Of a DNA stretch of 26,007 nucleotides, positions 14,617 to 22,736 are shown in pieces. The notes beneath the pieces were generated by a model. It was not told the DNA's origin, made no database searches, and saw only the letters and a program-made list of their open reading frames with translations. This DNA comes from a virus: positions 1-26,007 of IMG/VR virus record IMGVR_UViG_3300044953_000300; one strand, given 5' to 3'. Numbering within the stretch: position 1 is the first letter of the stretch; the number at the start of each line of letters is the position of its first letter. The position numbers and the translations under genes are program-made.

Positions 14617-17244
14617 ATGGAAACCACGGTTATATTTTCGTTTAGTGAGATAGAGTATTCTATTACTAACCCAAAAGCTATTGTTACGCTTGATACCGGT
14701 GCTCCATTCACGTTTGTAGATTTCCTGAAGTATACAGGGAATACATATACCCCAAGTGTATATGATAAGTTCTATCAAGAGTATCTTAAGAGATGGTATT
14801 CAACTCAAAATGATGCAGCTGTAGATGAAGTTAACTTTATTGCAAGACAGTATGTAGATCTACTAAAGCAGCTCACACTAACATATTCAACAAAAGACGA
14901 GCAGCGATTCTTATCGAATATTGATTTTGATGACCCTGAAGATCTTGAAATTGTAATTCCATTCTATACTAGGAAGTTAAAGGAAGTTGTTAGTTTCTAT
15001 AAAGATCAACGTGATAAGCTTAAGTTCGCGATTGAGAAGAATAAACGAAAGACAACTAACTTCAGCGTCGAACTTGCGATTAAAGAAAACATAATAGACT
15101 TCCTATTTGATAACGATACGTTCCGTACGCTGAACCAACCTTATTCGGCTATCGCAACTAATGTTGAAATTGAAGTTGAAGAGCTGGTAGACACATTTGG
15201 TGCATATCTAAACGTATCTCCCACCCCATCGTCTTATGGTGGTGAAGACAGACAGCAGTACATTACAGCAAATCGCAATGATATCGAGTCTATTAACAAT
15301 TATCTAACAGATAAGTTGTTCAAAAATACGTTTTTGAAAGAGCTTGGTGTCATATTCACTGTTAATGTAAACTTAGAATATGACCCAGTTTGTAGTCCGA
15401 ATAACCCAATCGGTAAGTTCATTGAAGAGAAGACAAGAAACGGTGTAACGCCATCTATTAAACAGGCATTACAGACATCACTCTTAGAAAAGTACATTGG
15501 TGTTGATTACTACTTTGTACAACGCACCACTGACAATCTTATACTATCAGGTAAGCTATTAACTTCACAAAACCCATCTGGTAATCTACTAAACGTTAAA
15601 AATGCATCTGTTGCAGCAATTCCATCTGATCAGCTCGTATCACTAAAGAAGGTTGGTCTATTTTTCAATGAAGATCGCCTAGGCGTGTTAAGATTCGATA
15701 GTTCAAGAAGTTACTACGATATCAATACCGATTTAATACAAGCTGGTCAAACAATTGTATACCCTGACCCTTCTATATATGGGGATGTATTTTATCAAAA
15801 TAAGACACCACTAGTATTCTATGTTGATAACACAGTTAACGCAAAAAACTTAACCACATCATATGCATCAGGTGATCCACTAGTAACCTATCGTGATCAA
15901 CCATTTTACGCGTACTATTCAAAACAGCAGACTTATAGTGAAACACCTGATACAAATCAAGACGATTTCAAGCAACTATACAACCAAGGGTATACACAGG
16001 GTTGGAAAGAAGATATCTATGGTAATGAATATGGTCTATTTAAAGATCCGTATGGTCAATATTTCTACGGCATTCAACAACTAGATGAAAGATTCACTAA
16101 GTTACTACCGTTAAATGGGTTTATATTCAACTTTAATATTGCTAATGATATCTCTGGATACCCAACCACACTAATAAACTCTAAGCTATATCTTAGTGGT
16201 GGGACATTTACAGGTGCATCAGCAACACCTAACTATTATTTTAACTTTAGAAACTTTACACCATATCAGGATATACCAGCTACATACGATCTATACCCTC
16301 TATCCGGAGCAGCTGGTGGTCTACTAAGACAATCACCACTATCACAAGCTACCACTGTGGTCAGATCTGTTACAAGTACTAATAGCTACGTAGATATCAA
16401 AAACAAAACACTTCTAGAGGGTAGTGTATATGTGAAAAATATAGTCACTAATGATATATTACCACTATCAACTGCGCTACAACCACTGTTTAACAAATAT
16501 CCTGAAGCTGTTCGAAATGATATTTATAATGGTATAACCGCATTTGATATATTTTACAATACAATCATACTAGACTCACCAAATTACGTGGTGGTAGAAA
16601 AAATCGAGTTCGGTGATAATGGATTTAGATCTCCAAAAACACCAAACAGTTATGTAGCTGCTAATGGTACACCATTAATTAAGAATAGTAATAAATTCTT
16701 TATACCTAAGACGAACGATATTTACTTCTACTTGACGAAGACATATAGTCAGTTCAGCAACGATAGTAGTAAGATAATTTACCCTGAGATATACAAATAT
16801 AACATTAACGAAAGCAAGTTATTAAAGGTATTTCCTCAAACTAGTAGCTATATCAACAACCTTAGCTCGAACTTCAGTCTATTCAACGTTATTAGTAGTT
16901 TAAACATTATTGAAATTGATACACCTAAGCTATCCTATAATAGTAGTAATAACCTGTTCGTCGCTAGTTATATCGGCAAAGATTCTAATAAATCACCTTA
17001 CATATATGACATACAGTTCAAGCTAGTTGCGGGTCAGGTCGAATTTGAATCATGTAAAGTGTTTGATATTAACACCGCGAAAGCTACTAGTAATTTCTAC
17101 TGTGCTTCATCATCTATGGTTAGGTCAACAATATCAGCTCCAGCATCGAGTGTTTATAGTTTTTACAATCTTAACCTCTCTTTCTTCAACACCGTGTCAA
17201 CATACAGTGTGTTAAATAACCTAGAAGGGTATTTCCAATTCTAA
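14617..17244 (+). CDS. Large baseplate/tail structural protein, unassigned
   Basis: The 875-residue protein is the longest complete one in the window. The N-terminal 250 residues are helical and charged (QEYLKRWYSTQNDAAVDEV, then a Lys-rich helix at about 125-150). The remainder is mostly beta and rich in Ser, Thr, Asn and Tyr. A segment near residues 460-490 (QGWKEDIYGNEYGLFKD) resembles a YGNEYGLFK motif I recall from large phage structural proteins. No catalytic motif is visible. The gene lies between two PKD-containing proteins in the wedge block and shares a 1-bp overlap (TAATG) with the next, so a wedge or peripheral baseplate component is likely. gp8 or gp10 equivalence cannot be tested by eye. 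Confidence 0.45.
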   Translation: METTVIFSFSEIEYSITNPKAIVTLDTGAPFTFVDFLKYTGNTYTPSVYDKFYQEYLKRWYSTQNDAAVDEVNFIARQYVDLLKQLTLTYSTKDEQRFLSNIDFDDPEDLEIVIPFYTRKLKEVVSFYKDQRDKLKFAIEKNKRKTTNFSVELAIKENIIDFLFDNDTFRTLNQPYSAIATNVEIEVEELVDTFGAYLNVSPTPSSYGGEDRQQYITANRNDIESINNYLTDKLFKNTFLKELGVIFTVNVNLEYDPVCSPNNPIGKFIEEKTRNGVTPSIKQALQTSLLEKYIGVDYYFVQRTTDNLILSGKLLTSQNPSGNLLNVKNASVAAIPSDQLVSLKKVGLFFNEDRLGVLRFDSSRSYYDINTDLIQAGQTIVYPDPSIYGDVFYQNKTPLVFYVDNTVNAKNLTTSYASGDPLVTYRDQPFYAYYSKQQTYSETPDTNQDDFKQLYNQGYTQGWKEDIYGNEYGLFKDPYGQYFYGIQQLDERFTKLLPLNGFIFNFNIANDISGYPTTLINSKLYLSGGTFTGASATPNYYFNFRNFTPYQDIPATYDLYPLSGAAGGLLRQSPLSQATTVVRSVTSTNSYVDIKNKTLLEGSVYVKNIVTNDILPLSTALQPLFNKYPEAVRNDIYNGITAFDIFYNTIILDSPNYVVVEKIEFGDNGFRSPKTPNSYVAANGTPLIKNSNKFFIPKTNDIYFYLTKTYSQFSNDSSKIIYPEIYKYNINESKLLKVFPQTSSYINNLSSNFSLFNVISSLNIIEIDTPKLSYNSSNNLFVASYIGKDSNKSPYIYDIQFKLVAGQVEFESCKVFDINTAKATSNFYCASSSMVRSTISAPASSVYSFYNLNLSFFNTVSTYSVLNNLEGYFQF

Positions 17245-18275
17245 TGCAAACATCAACCACCACATATGCTGTTTCAACTAACCGATGGGTAACACAAGGT
17301 GATGCTGTCATCTATAGCGATATAATATACATCAAAGGACAGACAGCATTTGAATTAGATTTAACAGGTATCGATGAGACAGCAAAGAAAGTTAAGAGCG
17401 TTACTATCGATTGGGATGATGGGTCGCCAACCGAAACATATAATATTGGTTTAGTAAAAAATTATTACAATGAGAGTGTTATTAATGAATTTTTAACAGG
17501 TGTAGATCAGACAGTATGCTCAGATTACCTACATACATACTACCCATTGCAGTCTAGCTATCTAGTAGAAAGAACTTGCAAAGCAATTGTTACATTCCTT
17601 GCTAACGAACAATCTCTACTATCCCAGAGTACATTAGAAATATACGTACCTCTAAGAATATCTCAAACGTCATATTATGACTCGGTAGAAGAGCTTTTCC
17701 TAATTAACAATCAATTACTACCACTATCTTCATCAAACACACTACTAAACGTTCAAACCCTTAATAGTAGATATACAATACCAGTTATTACTGATACAAC
17801 TTTATCTGGATCTGCTGTTTCAACTCTAACCTCGTTTAGTACTAGTAACTTCTCAACATCAATAACACCTCTATCAGATCTTTATACATTATATGATGTT
17901 ACCATTGTAACTAACTTTGATGGTGATTATAACATAACACCTGCAGAAACAATAAGACCAAACGTACCTCGTTCACTTTACCCAACTATTGGTATAGTTG
18001 ATCCGTTAGTAGTGTCGGTGACAGATGAATATCAAGTAGGTGTATATGAAAACGGGTCAACCAGTTGGGGTGCATATAAATTTTATGATGATGGGTCAGT
18101 TCATACAATTCGACTGACTACATTGAGTGGTGCATTTAATAGTGCTCAAATTATTTCTAATACATGTGGTGTGGGTATTATATCATTAACATCACCTGTA
18201 AGCTCGACGTATGATATACAAATTACAACACCTCAGAGTAATGGTACGCTCTTTATCCGATATAGCAAAACATAA
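17244..18275 (+). CDS. Tail/baseplate protein with PKD-like Ig fold
   Basis: The 343-residue protein is coupled to the preceding gene by a TAATG overlap. Residues about 45-115 show a degenerate PKD pattern: VTIDWDDGSPTETYNI, then YLHTYYPLQSSYLVERT, the DGs...HtY...Y.v arrangement. The rest is beta-rich and Ser/Thr-rich, with no recognised enzyme motif. PKD/Ig folds in tail proteins are often exposed and bind carbohydrate weakly or act as spacers. It is the last gene before the tail-collar fibre and may form the fibre's attachment point. That last step is inference. Confidence 0.5.
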   Translation: MQTSTTTYAVSTNRWVTQGDAVIYSDIIYIKGQTAFELDLTGIDETAKKVKSVTIDWDDGSPTETYNIGLVKNYYNESVINEFLTGVDQTVCSDYLHTYYPLQSSYLVERTCKAIVTFLANEQSLLSQSTLEIYVPLRISQTSYYDSVEELFLINNQLLPLSSSNTLLNVQTLNSRYTIPVITDTTLSGSAVSTLTSFSTSNFSTSITPLSDLYTLYDVTIVTNFDGDYNITPAETIRPNVPRSLYPTIGIVDPLVVSVTDEYQVGVYENGSTSWGAYKFYDDGSVHTIRLTTLSGAFNSAQIISNTCGVGIISLTSPVSSTYDIQITTPQSNGTLFIRYSKT

Positions 18276-18282
18276 ATAAATA
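18275..18282 (+). promoter_or_regulatory. AATAAATA motif before tail-collar fibre
   Basis: The motif lies 6 nt before the fibre ATG in a short TAAATAAATATATAA tract just after the previous stop. It is a candidate late promoter for the fibre-chaperone group. Confidence 0.4.
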
Positions 18283-18288
18283 TATAAA

Positions 18289-19449
18289 ATGCCAAACATT
18301 AAGTTTTCAGAATTACCACTTGCTACAACTGTCGACGGTGATGATATTTTTACCCTGGTAGAACAACCCCAGCTCGTTAACAAAATTATCACATATCAGA
18401 CTCTTGCAAGTCATCTCACCGCTTCAACACCATGGTGGTCGATACCATCACAACAAACGTCTTTTGTTCGTTTATCTGGTGATACAATGACTGGGTATTT
18501 AACTCTTAATGCAAACCCAGTTAACAATTTACATGCAGCAACAAAACAATATGTAGATACGTTTGCAAGTACTTTAGATAGGGTACCAATTGGCATGGTA
18601 ATGTATTTTGCTGCAAGTGCGGCACCTACAGGTTGGTTAGCATGTGACGGTAGAATTTTAAATACAGCTTCGTTCCCTGATTTATTTGCTGTTATCGGTT
18701 ATACATATGGTGGTAGTGGTGTATCTTTTAAACTACCTGACTTGCGTGGTGAATTTTTAAGAGGTTGGGATGGCAGTGGTGTGCTAGCTGCACGTGGTGT
18801 GGATTCTAATCGTGTTTTTGGTAGTTCGCAAGCTGATATAATAAAGGGTCACACGCATAAAATACCTGTAGATTTACCACTTGCGTACGGGGGTGGTTCG
18901 ACCGGGTATACACAACGAGGTAATTTAGCATACCCACCAGGTGCAGAATTTACGTTAGCTCAAGCTAATAGTGGTACCGAAACACGCCCACGTAACGTTG
19001 CAATGTTGCCATGTATAAAATATTCTTCTGAAAGTCAAGTTTCGCAAATTGGGTTAAGTGCTCAGCAGCTAATTAATTACATAACCAGCTTGAGTTCATT
19101 AATACCAGCAGCTAAATCTGTAGCTAAAGCATGGGTTAACTTTAGTGGTGTGGGTTCAGGGGTAATTAGATCAAGCTTTAATGTCATCAGTATTACCAAA
19201 AACGGAACAGGTTGGTATTCCATATATTTTCCCAGTGGTGTGTTCACAGACCCAAATTATGTTGTAGCTAGTAGTTCAAGACAATACCCTGATGTGCAAA
19301 GCTATATTAGTGGTGTAGCTGGTATATCCTTTCCAGGCATGTCAGATCTGAATGTAGCAAAAACCACACTACGATGCGATGTCGGTATCGGCGGCGCGTT
19401 CACCCTCGGAGATTCAGATAGTGTAAGCTTCGTATTTTTTGGCAATTAA
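18289..19449 (+). CDS. Tail fibre with phage tail-collar domain and C-terminal receptor-binding-like domain
   Basis: The 386-residue fibre has clear sections. Residues 1-60 form an N-terminal attachment region. LSGDTMTGYLTL and NPVNNLHAATKQYVD (62-90) make up a fibre-shaft repeat common in tail fibres. Residues about 99-240 are a tail-collar domain: PIGMVMYF, PTGWLACDGR, LPDLRGEFLRGWD, GHTH (187-190) and RPRNVAMLPCIKY. From about 262 to the end, KAWVNFSGVGSG...SSFNVISITKNGTGWYSIYF is a beta domain often found at fibre tips. It probably acts as a trimer and contacts the host surface. The next gene looks like its assembly factor. Confidence 0.85.
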   Translation: MPNIKFSELPLATTVDGDDIFTLVEQPQLVNKIITYQTLASHLTASTPWWSIPSQQTSFVRLSGDTMTGYLTLNANPVNNLHAATKQYVDTFASTLDRVPIGMVMYFAASAAPTGWLACDGRILNTASFPDLFAVIGYTYGGSGVSFKLPDLRGEFLRGWDGSGVLAARGVDSNRVFGSSQADIIKGHTHKIPVDLPLAYGGGSTGYTQRGNLAYPPGAEFTLAQANSGTETRPRNVAMLPCIKYSSESQVSQIGLSAQQLINYITSLSSLIPAAKSVAKAWVNFSGVGSGVIRSSFNVISITKNGTGWYSIYFPSGVFTDPNYVVASSSRQYPDVQSYISGVAGISFPGMSDLNVAKTTLRCDVGIGGAFTLGDSDSVSFVFFGN

Positions 19450-19452
19450 ATT

Positions 19453-19863
19453 ATGATATACATTTTAACACCACTACAAAACAATAAATTAGCAGTAACC
19501 ATTCCATGTGTTGATTTGGAATTAGCAATCGCAGCGTTACCAACCAAAATATATAAGGTTGTTGAAACACTTAATATCAATGATGATTTTTTCGATGCAT
19601 ATGAGTTTGATCAAGACAAAGGCGCTGTAATTAATATTGAAAAAGCTAAAGATATTAAACGCAATCAATTTAGACAGTCTCGCAAACAATTACTCGAACA
19701 GTTAGATGTTGAATATATGAAAGCTATTGAAACATCTAATACTAATAAAAAGAAGTCTATTGTAGCGAAGAAACAAGAATTGAGAGATGTAACTAGCATT
19801 GATTTACCAGATGGTATAGATGAATTGGCTAAATTCTGGCCAGATGTCTTAAAAAGTGCTTAA
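19453..19863 (+). CDS. Tail fibre assembly/chaperone-like protein
   Basis: The 136-residue protein starts 3 bp after the fibre gene. Residues 1-65 form a small beta-rich part. Residues 68-136 are helical, with AKDIKRNQFRQSRKQLLEQLDVEYMKA, then KKQELRDVTSIDL and a final ELAKFWPDVL. The pattern K.ikR...R..R..lL..LD..ymkA...LRD...WP..L is familiar from small proteins placed right after fibre genes in aquatic phages and from tail-fibre assembly proteins. It likely helps the fibre trimerise or fold, or caps it. Stoichiometric presence in the virion is possible. Confidence 0.6.
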   Translation: MIYILTPLQNNKLAVTIPCVDLELAIAALPTKIYKVVETLNINDDFFDAYEFDQDKGAVINIEKAKDIKRNQFRQSRKQLLEQLDVEYMKAIETSNTNKKKSIVAKKQELRDVTSIDLPDGIDELAKFWPDVLKSA

Positions 19864-19870
19864 AACAAGC

Positions 19871-20116
19871 ATGCAGATTTACGATTTTACAACTCATACA
19901 TGCAGTATGGGTAATGTTTATCATTCAGAAAATGGTAATTCACGATTCAAATACTACGACGACGAAAAGCATCAAGTAGTTACATTAAATGAAAAGCCAG
20001 GTTGGCAAGTGAATAGATTTATCATACCACAACGACCAAAGAAGTTCTGGCATTGCGTTGAGAGTGATACACATCGAGTTAGTATTGGGCTGCATATACT
20101 TCCGAAGGTAGTTTAA
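19871..20116 (+). CDS. Small cupin/2OG-oxygenase-like beta-barrel protein
   Basis: The 81-residue protein starts at the ATG at 19871; an upstream GTG at 19856 would overlap the preceding gene. The protein is almost all beta, with PGWQVNRFIIPQRPKKFWHCVESDTHRVSIGLHI. A proline-flanked strand, HC(V/I)E and R(V/I)S(I/L) before a final strand recall the second half of double-stranded beta-helix enzymes such as 2OG/Fe(II) oxygenases. The first half with the HxD pair is missing, so it would be either a stand-alone mini-cupin or a remnant. It lies between the fibre chaperone and APS kinase. Function is unknown. Confidence 0.4.
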   Translation: MQIYDFTTHTCSMGNVYHSENGNSRFKYYDDEKHQVVTLNEKPGWQVNRFIIPQRPKKFWHCVESDTHRVSIGLHILPKVV

Positions 20117-20131
20117 TTATTACTGGGTTTC

Positions 20132-20139
20132 ATTAAATA
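20132..20139 (+). promoter_or_regulatory. ATTAAATA motif before APS kinase
   Basis: The motif lies 5 nt before the APS kinase ATG in the 28-bp gap after the cupin-like gene. This puts the kinase in the same apparent expression class as the structural genes. Confidence 0.38.
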
Positions 20140-20144
20140 TTCAT

Positions 20145-20633
20145 ATGAATATTTGGCTATATGGCTTACCAAGTTCTGGTAAAACTACACTGTCTAATGA
20201 ATTATGTATTAGGTTACCTGAGTTGAAGCAGCTTGATGGTGATATAGTTCGTAAGACATTCGATGATAATTTAGGGTATTCAAAAGCTGATAGATTCGTT
20301 CAGCTAAAGCGAGTTGTTGATCTGTGTAACAATTTAAATGATGTGGGTGTAGATTGTATTGTATCAGTTATCACACCATATCGTGAATTTAGATCATATA
20401 TTAGAGAGCATCTTGAAAGTGTGAAGCTTGTATACGTAGATTGTTCTCCGGAAACTTGCGAACGACGGGACCCGAAAGGAATGTACAAAAAAGCTAGAAA
20501 CGGTGAGCTTAAAGAATTTACAGGTGTGTCTGGCACATTTGAATACCCATCAGTGGGTGAGTATGATTTCTTTATAAATACCGAAAACAATACTGTCAAT
20601 CAGTGTGTGGACTCAATTATCAAAAAACTTTGA
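20145..20633 (+). CDS. cysC: Adenylylsulfate (APS) kinase, CysC-like
   Basis: The 162-residue P-loop kinase phosphorylates APS with ATP to give PAPS, the sulfate donor for sulfotransferases. Seen: Walker A GLPSSGKT (7-14), LDGDIVRKTF with D31 and D33, LGYSKADR (43-50), VITPYREFR (75-83), and the lid RDPKGMYKKARNGELKEFTG (108-127), all in the order of APS kinases. The family's DGDNVR has Ile for Asn. It lacks the N-terminal extension of about 25 residues found in bacterial CysC, so it is slightly short. Its 3' end overlaps a convergent sulfotransferase gene by 21 bp. ATP sulfurylase is not in the window, so APS would have to come from the host. Confidence 0.85.
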   Translation: MNIWLYGLPSSGKTTLSNELCIRLPELKQLDGDIVRKTFDDNLGYSKADRFVQLKRVVDLCNNLNDVGVDCIVSVITPYREFRSYIREHLESVKLVYVDCSPETCERRDPKGMYKKARNGELKEFTGVSGTFEYPSVGEYDFFINTENNTVNQCVDSIIKKL

Positions 20634-21314
20634 CATGATTTTATAATCTAGTTCTTTATATCTATCAAAGAACGACTGGGGTATTCTATCTTTGAATTGT
20701 TGATATAGGTCACCATATGTATCAACATTGCGGTATCTAAACCCGTCACGTCCTGTCTCGTGAAGGTTGAGATGTGTTTCACATATACGTCGGAATTCTA
20801 AATATCGATTATCATCGAATAGTGTTTGATGTGTAACTACAGTTAAGCTTGGTGTCCCTGGGTAGTGAGACACACCTGTCTCCCTATTAAATGGTAATTT
20901 CCAAATATTGAGACCGGTTAACTGTTCTAGCTGCTTGAAATTATAGTCATATGAACACCAATCAAACGAACCCCAATCAAATGATGTAAAATGATCAACC
21001 ATGTCATCTATATTGTCTATGATAGGTTCTTTTGCATATTCATATGGATAATAACCAGCTATCGTTTTGAAGTCCTTGATATACGCTGACATAAAGATAT
21101 CAGTTGGTTTACGGATGCAAGTTATAACATGATCAAACAAGATATCTTTGAAAAGTTGTATAGGTGTAGTATGGTCTTTAACGATCATATCAGTTGCTGT
21201 ATTAGTACCCGATAGCTTGTTCGCGAACGTAATTTGTACGTTGTGAGTTCTTGCGACTAAATGCGTCATAAAACTAGAACCACATCGAAATGGTGTATAT
21301 ATTAAATATTTCAT
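20613..21314 (-). CDS. PAPS-dependent sulfotransferase
   Basis: The 233-residue protein starts at the ATG at 21314, preceded by AGGTG; the GTG at 21317 is an alternative. Two PAPS-binding signatures are visible. The 5'-phosphosulfate loop is YTPFRCGSSFMTHL (6-19), matching the prokaryotic TPRSGST type. The 3'-phosphate motif is CIRKPTDIFMSAY with R68 and S76, the R-x7-S spacing of the family. The length suits compact bacterial carbohydrate sulfotransferases. It would move sulfate from PAPS to a hydroxyl on a sugar or another acceptor, which cannot be named. It converges on the APS kinase gene that would make its donor, the strongest clue to a shared pathway. No signal peptide is evident, so it likely acts in the cytoplasm. 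Confidence 0.72.
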   Translation of the reverse strand: MKYLIYTPFRCGSSFMTHLVARTHNVQITFANKLSGTNTATDMIVKDHTTPIQLFKDILFDHVITCIRKPTDIFMSAYIKDFKTIAGYYPYEYAKEPIIDNIDDMVDHFTSFDWGSFDWCSYDYNFKQLEQLTGLNIWKLPFNRETGVSHYPGTPSLTVVTHQTLFDDNRYLEFRRICETHLNLHETGRDGFRYRNVDTYGDLYQQFKDRIPQSFFDRYKELDYKIMSKFFDN

Positions 21315-21337
21315 CACCTATATGTATTATATATAGA

Positions 21338-22273
21338 ATGTTACTTATGCAGAATAACCACAATATACAACAACATAAAAAACCATTTATTAGGTGGGGT
21401 GGGGGGTTAGGTGACGCGATCAAGTGGTATTGTATATGCGAACCAGCAGTATTACGTGCTGCTGAACTCAATGATACAATAATACTAAGTTGTAACAGTC
21501 ATAATAGGTTTCAAACTGAATTGCTAACGCTAGCTCCGTATGGTGGTAAATTCCAAACTTTTACACCTCTTGATGAGCTTCGAGATGAAGAAGAGGCTAA
21601 ATATTACCATAGCTTACGGTCACCAGACAACGACAAGTTTCGAGCAGAACACTTAGATCTTAGATATCTCATAAAGAATGGAATCAACCCTAATGATACA
21701 TATATTATAGGTGGTCATCACGTATTACCCGGCGAAACATATAAGTTATATCCAACAGCTGCAGATAAAATTATCATTAATAGTATCACAGACAAACCTA
21801 TTATTGTGATAGCACCCGGAGCTAGCGAAAGTACACGTCTGATTCCAGATAGTATATTGCAGCGTATTGTTAGTCACCTTGATGTTAATGAATATAATGT
21901 AGTTTTAGTTGGTAGATCTAATTCCAATATTAATAGTCGATATAGCGGGTGTGGTCACACTACAACACTACCTGGTGTTATCAATCTAGTTGATCAGATC
22001 ACAATTCAAGGTACGCTCAGCTTGATTGATCAAGCACATGGTTTAATATGCAGTGATAGTTCATTATTTCACTTCGGTGCTGTGAAACGCATACCAATGT
22101 TAGTATTGGTACCATCGAAGACCAATAAAATATACGGTCTAATCGATATAAATGACAGACTTGAAAATTACTTCAGTGTATTTAGCTCGCATAACGTTGT
22201 TGTGGTTGATTTTGCTGATTTTTGTGTTACAAATGTTAACAATTTCAACATACACGTTTCGCACCAATCATAA
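21338..22273 (+). CDS. GT9-like (heptosyltransferase-type) GT-B glycosyltransferase
   Basis: The 311-residue protein starts at the ATG at 21338 (ATG 21347 also possible). The longer frame from 21290 would overlap the divergent sulfotransferase. RWGGGLGDAIKWY (19-31) fits the Gly-rich start of GT9 heptosyltransferases. The C-terminal half has PIIVIAPGASESTR, EYNVVLVGRSN, and LVDQITIQGTLSLIDQAHGLICSDSSLFHFGA, matching the GT9 pattern G..sl.e...l...a...i..DSg..HlA. GT9 enzymes transfer heptose or related sugars to lipopolysaccharide or other acceptors. Donor and acceptor cannot be read from this sequence. The gene is divergent from the sulfotransferase and its end overlaps the convergent methyltransferase by 29 bp. 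Confidence 0.65.
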   Translation: MLLMQNNHNIQQHKKPFIRWGGGLGDAIKWYCICEPAVLRAAELNDTIILSCNSHNRFQTELLTLAPYGGKFQTFTPLDELRDEEEAKYYHSLRSPDNDKFRAEHLDLRYLIKNGINPNDTYIIGGHHVLPGETYKLYPTAADKIIINSITDKPIIVIAPGASESTRLIPDSILQRIVSHLDVNEYNVVLVGRSNSNINSRYSGCGHTTTLPGVINLVDQITIQGTLSLIDQAHGLICSDSSLFHFGAVKRIPMLVLVPSKTNKIYGLIDINDRLENYFSVFSSHNVVVVDFADFCVTNVNNFNIHVSHQS

Positions 22274-22736
22274 ACGAATTGTTGAGATCAACACCACTGG
22301 AGAATACCGGTGCAAACTGGTTGTGGGTGAAATAATCAGTCAAAATCTGCGGTGTTAATATGTGGATATGTTTGGTATTATTCCATGGTCTCCAATATTC
22401 TTGACTATAGTCTGGTAAGTATAAAAATATAACACCACCGATCTTTAGTCTGGTAGTCCAGTAGTTTAAAACTGTAACCCAATTATCGACATGTTCTAAA
22501 CAATGAGATGAAAATATATAGTCTAAATCAGTATATGGTATATTCAATGCATCATATTCATTGAGAGCTGGGTCGATCGGATACGCTCCCGGAAAACACC
22601 AATCTAACTTCTTACACCCAACATCCACACCAACACCACGGCAGAACTGTTTTGCATATGGTAAAGCAAATTGCGCAGCATTACCCTCTGTTTGAAACTT
22701 CGGATAAACTTTGTTATTGAATGTTACTATATCCAT
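22245..22736 (-). CDS. SAM-dependent methyltransferase (class I)
   Basis: The 163-residue protein has a Rossmann-type methyltransferase core. GVGVDVGC (34-41) is motif I, AYPIDP (51-56) the acidic strand-2 region, DYIFSSHCLEHVDNW (72-86) the family's post-motif region, and LKIGGVIFLYLPD (97-109) the motif with its Gly-Gly turn. The CLEHV...W....L...LK.GG.i...lP pattern matches methyltransferases that act on sugars and small metabolites more than DNA methyltransferases, and no NPPY/DPPY motif is present. It is short because the N-terminal helices are reduced. Its start lies inside the GT4 gene (23-bp overlap), so the two are translated together. Methylation of a glycan is inferred from context. 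Confidence 0.72.
   Translation of the reverse strand: MDIVTFNNKVYPKFQTEGNAAQFALPYAKQFCRGVGVDVGCKKLDWCFPGAYPIDPALNEYDALNIPYTDLDYIFSSHCLEHVDNWVTVLNYWTTRLKIGGVIFLYLPDYSQEYWRPWNNTKHIHILTPQILTDYFTHNQFAPVFSSGVDLNNSFMIGAKRVC

Noticed and set aside
21290-21337. Longer N-terminus for the GT9-like protein
   Set aside because: It overlaps the 5' end of the divergent sulfotransferase, and the GT9 fold begins after residue 15 of the shorter form.
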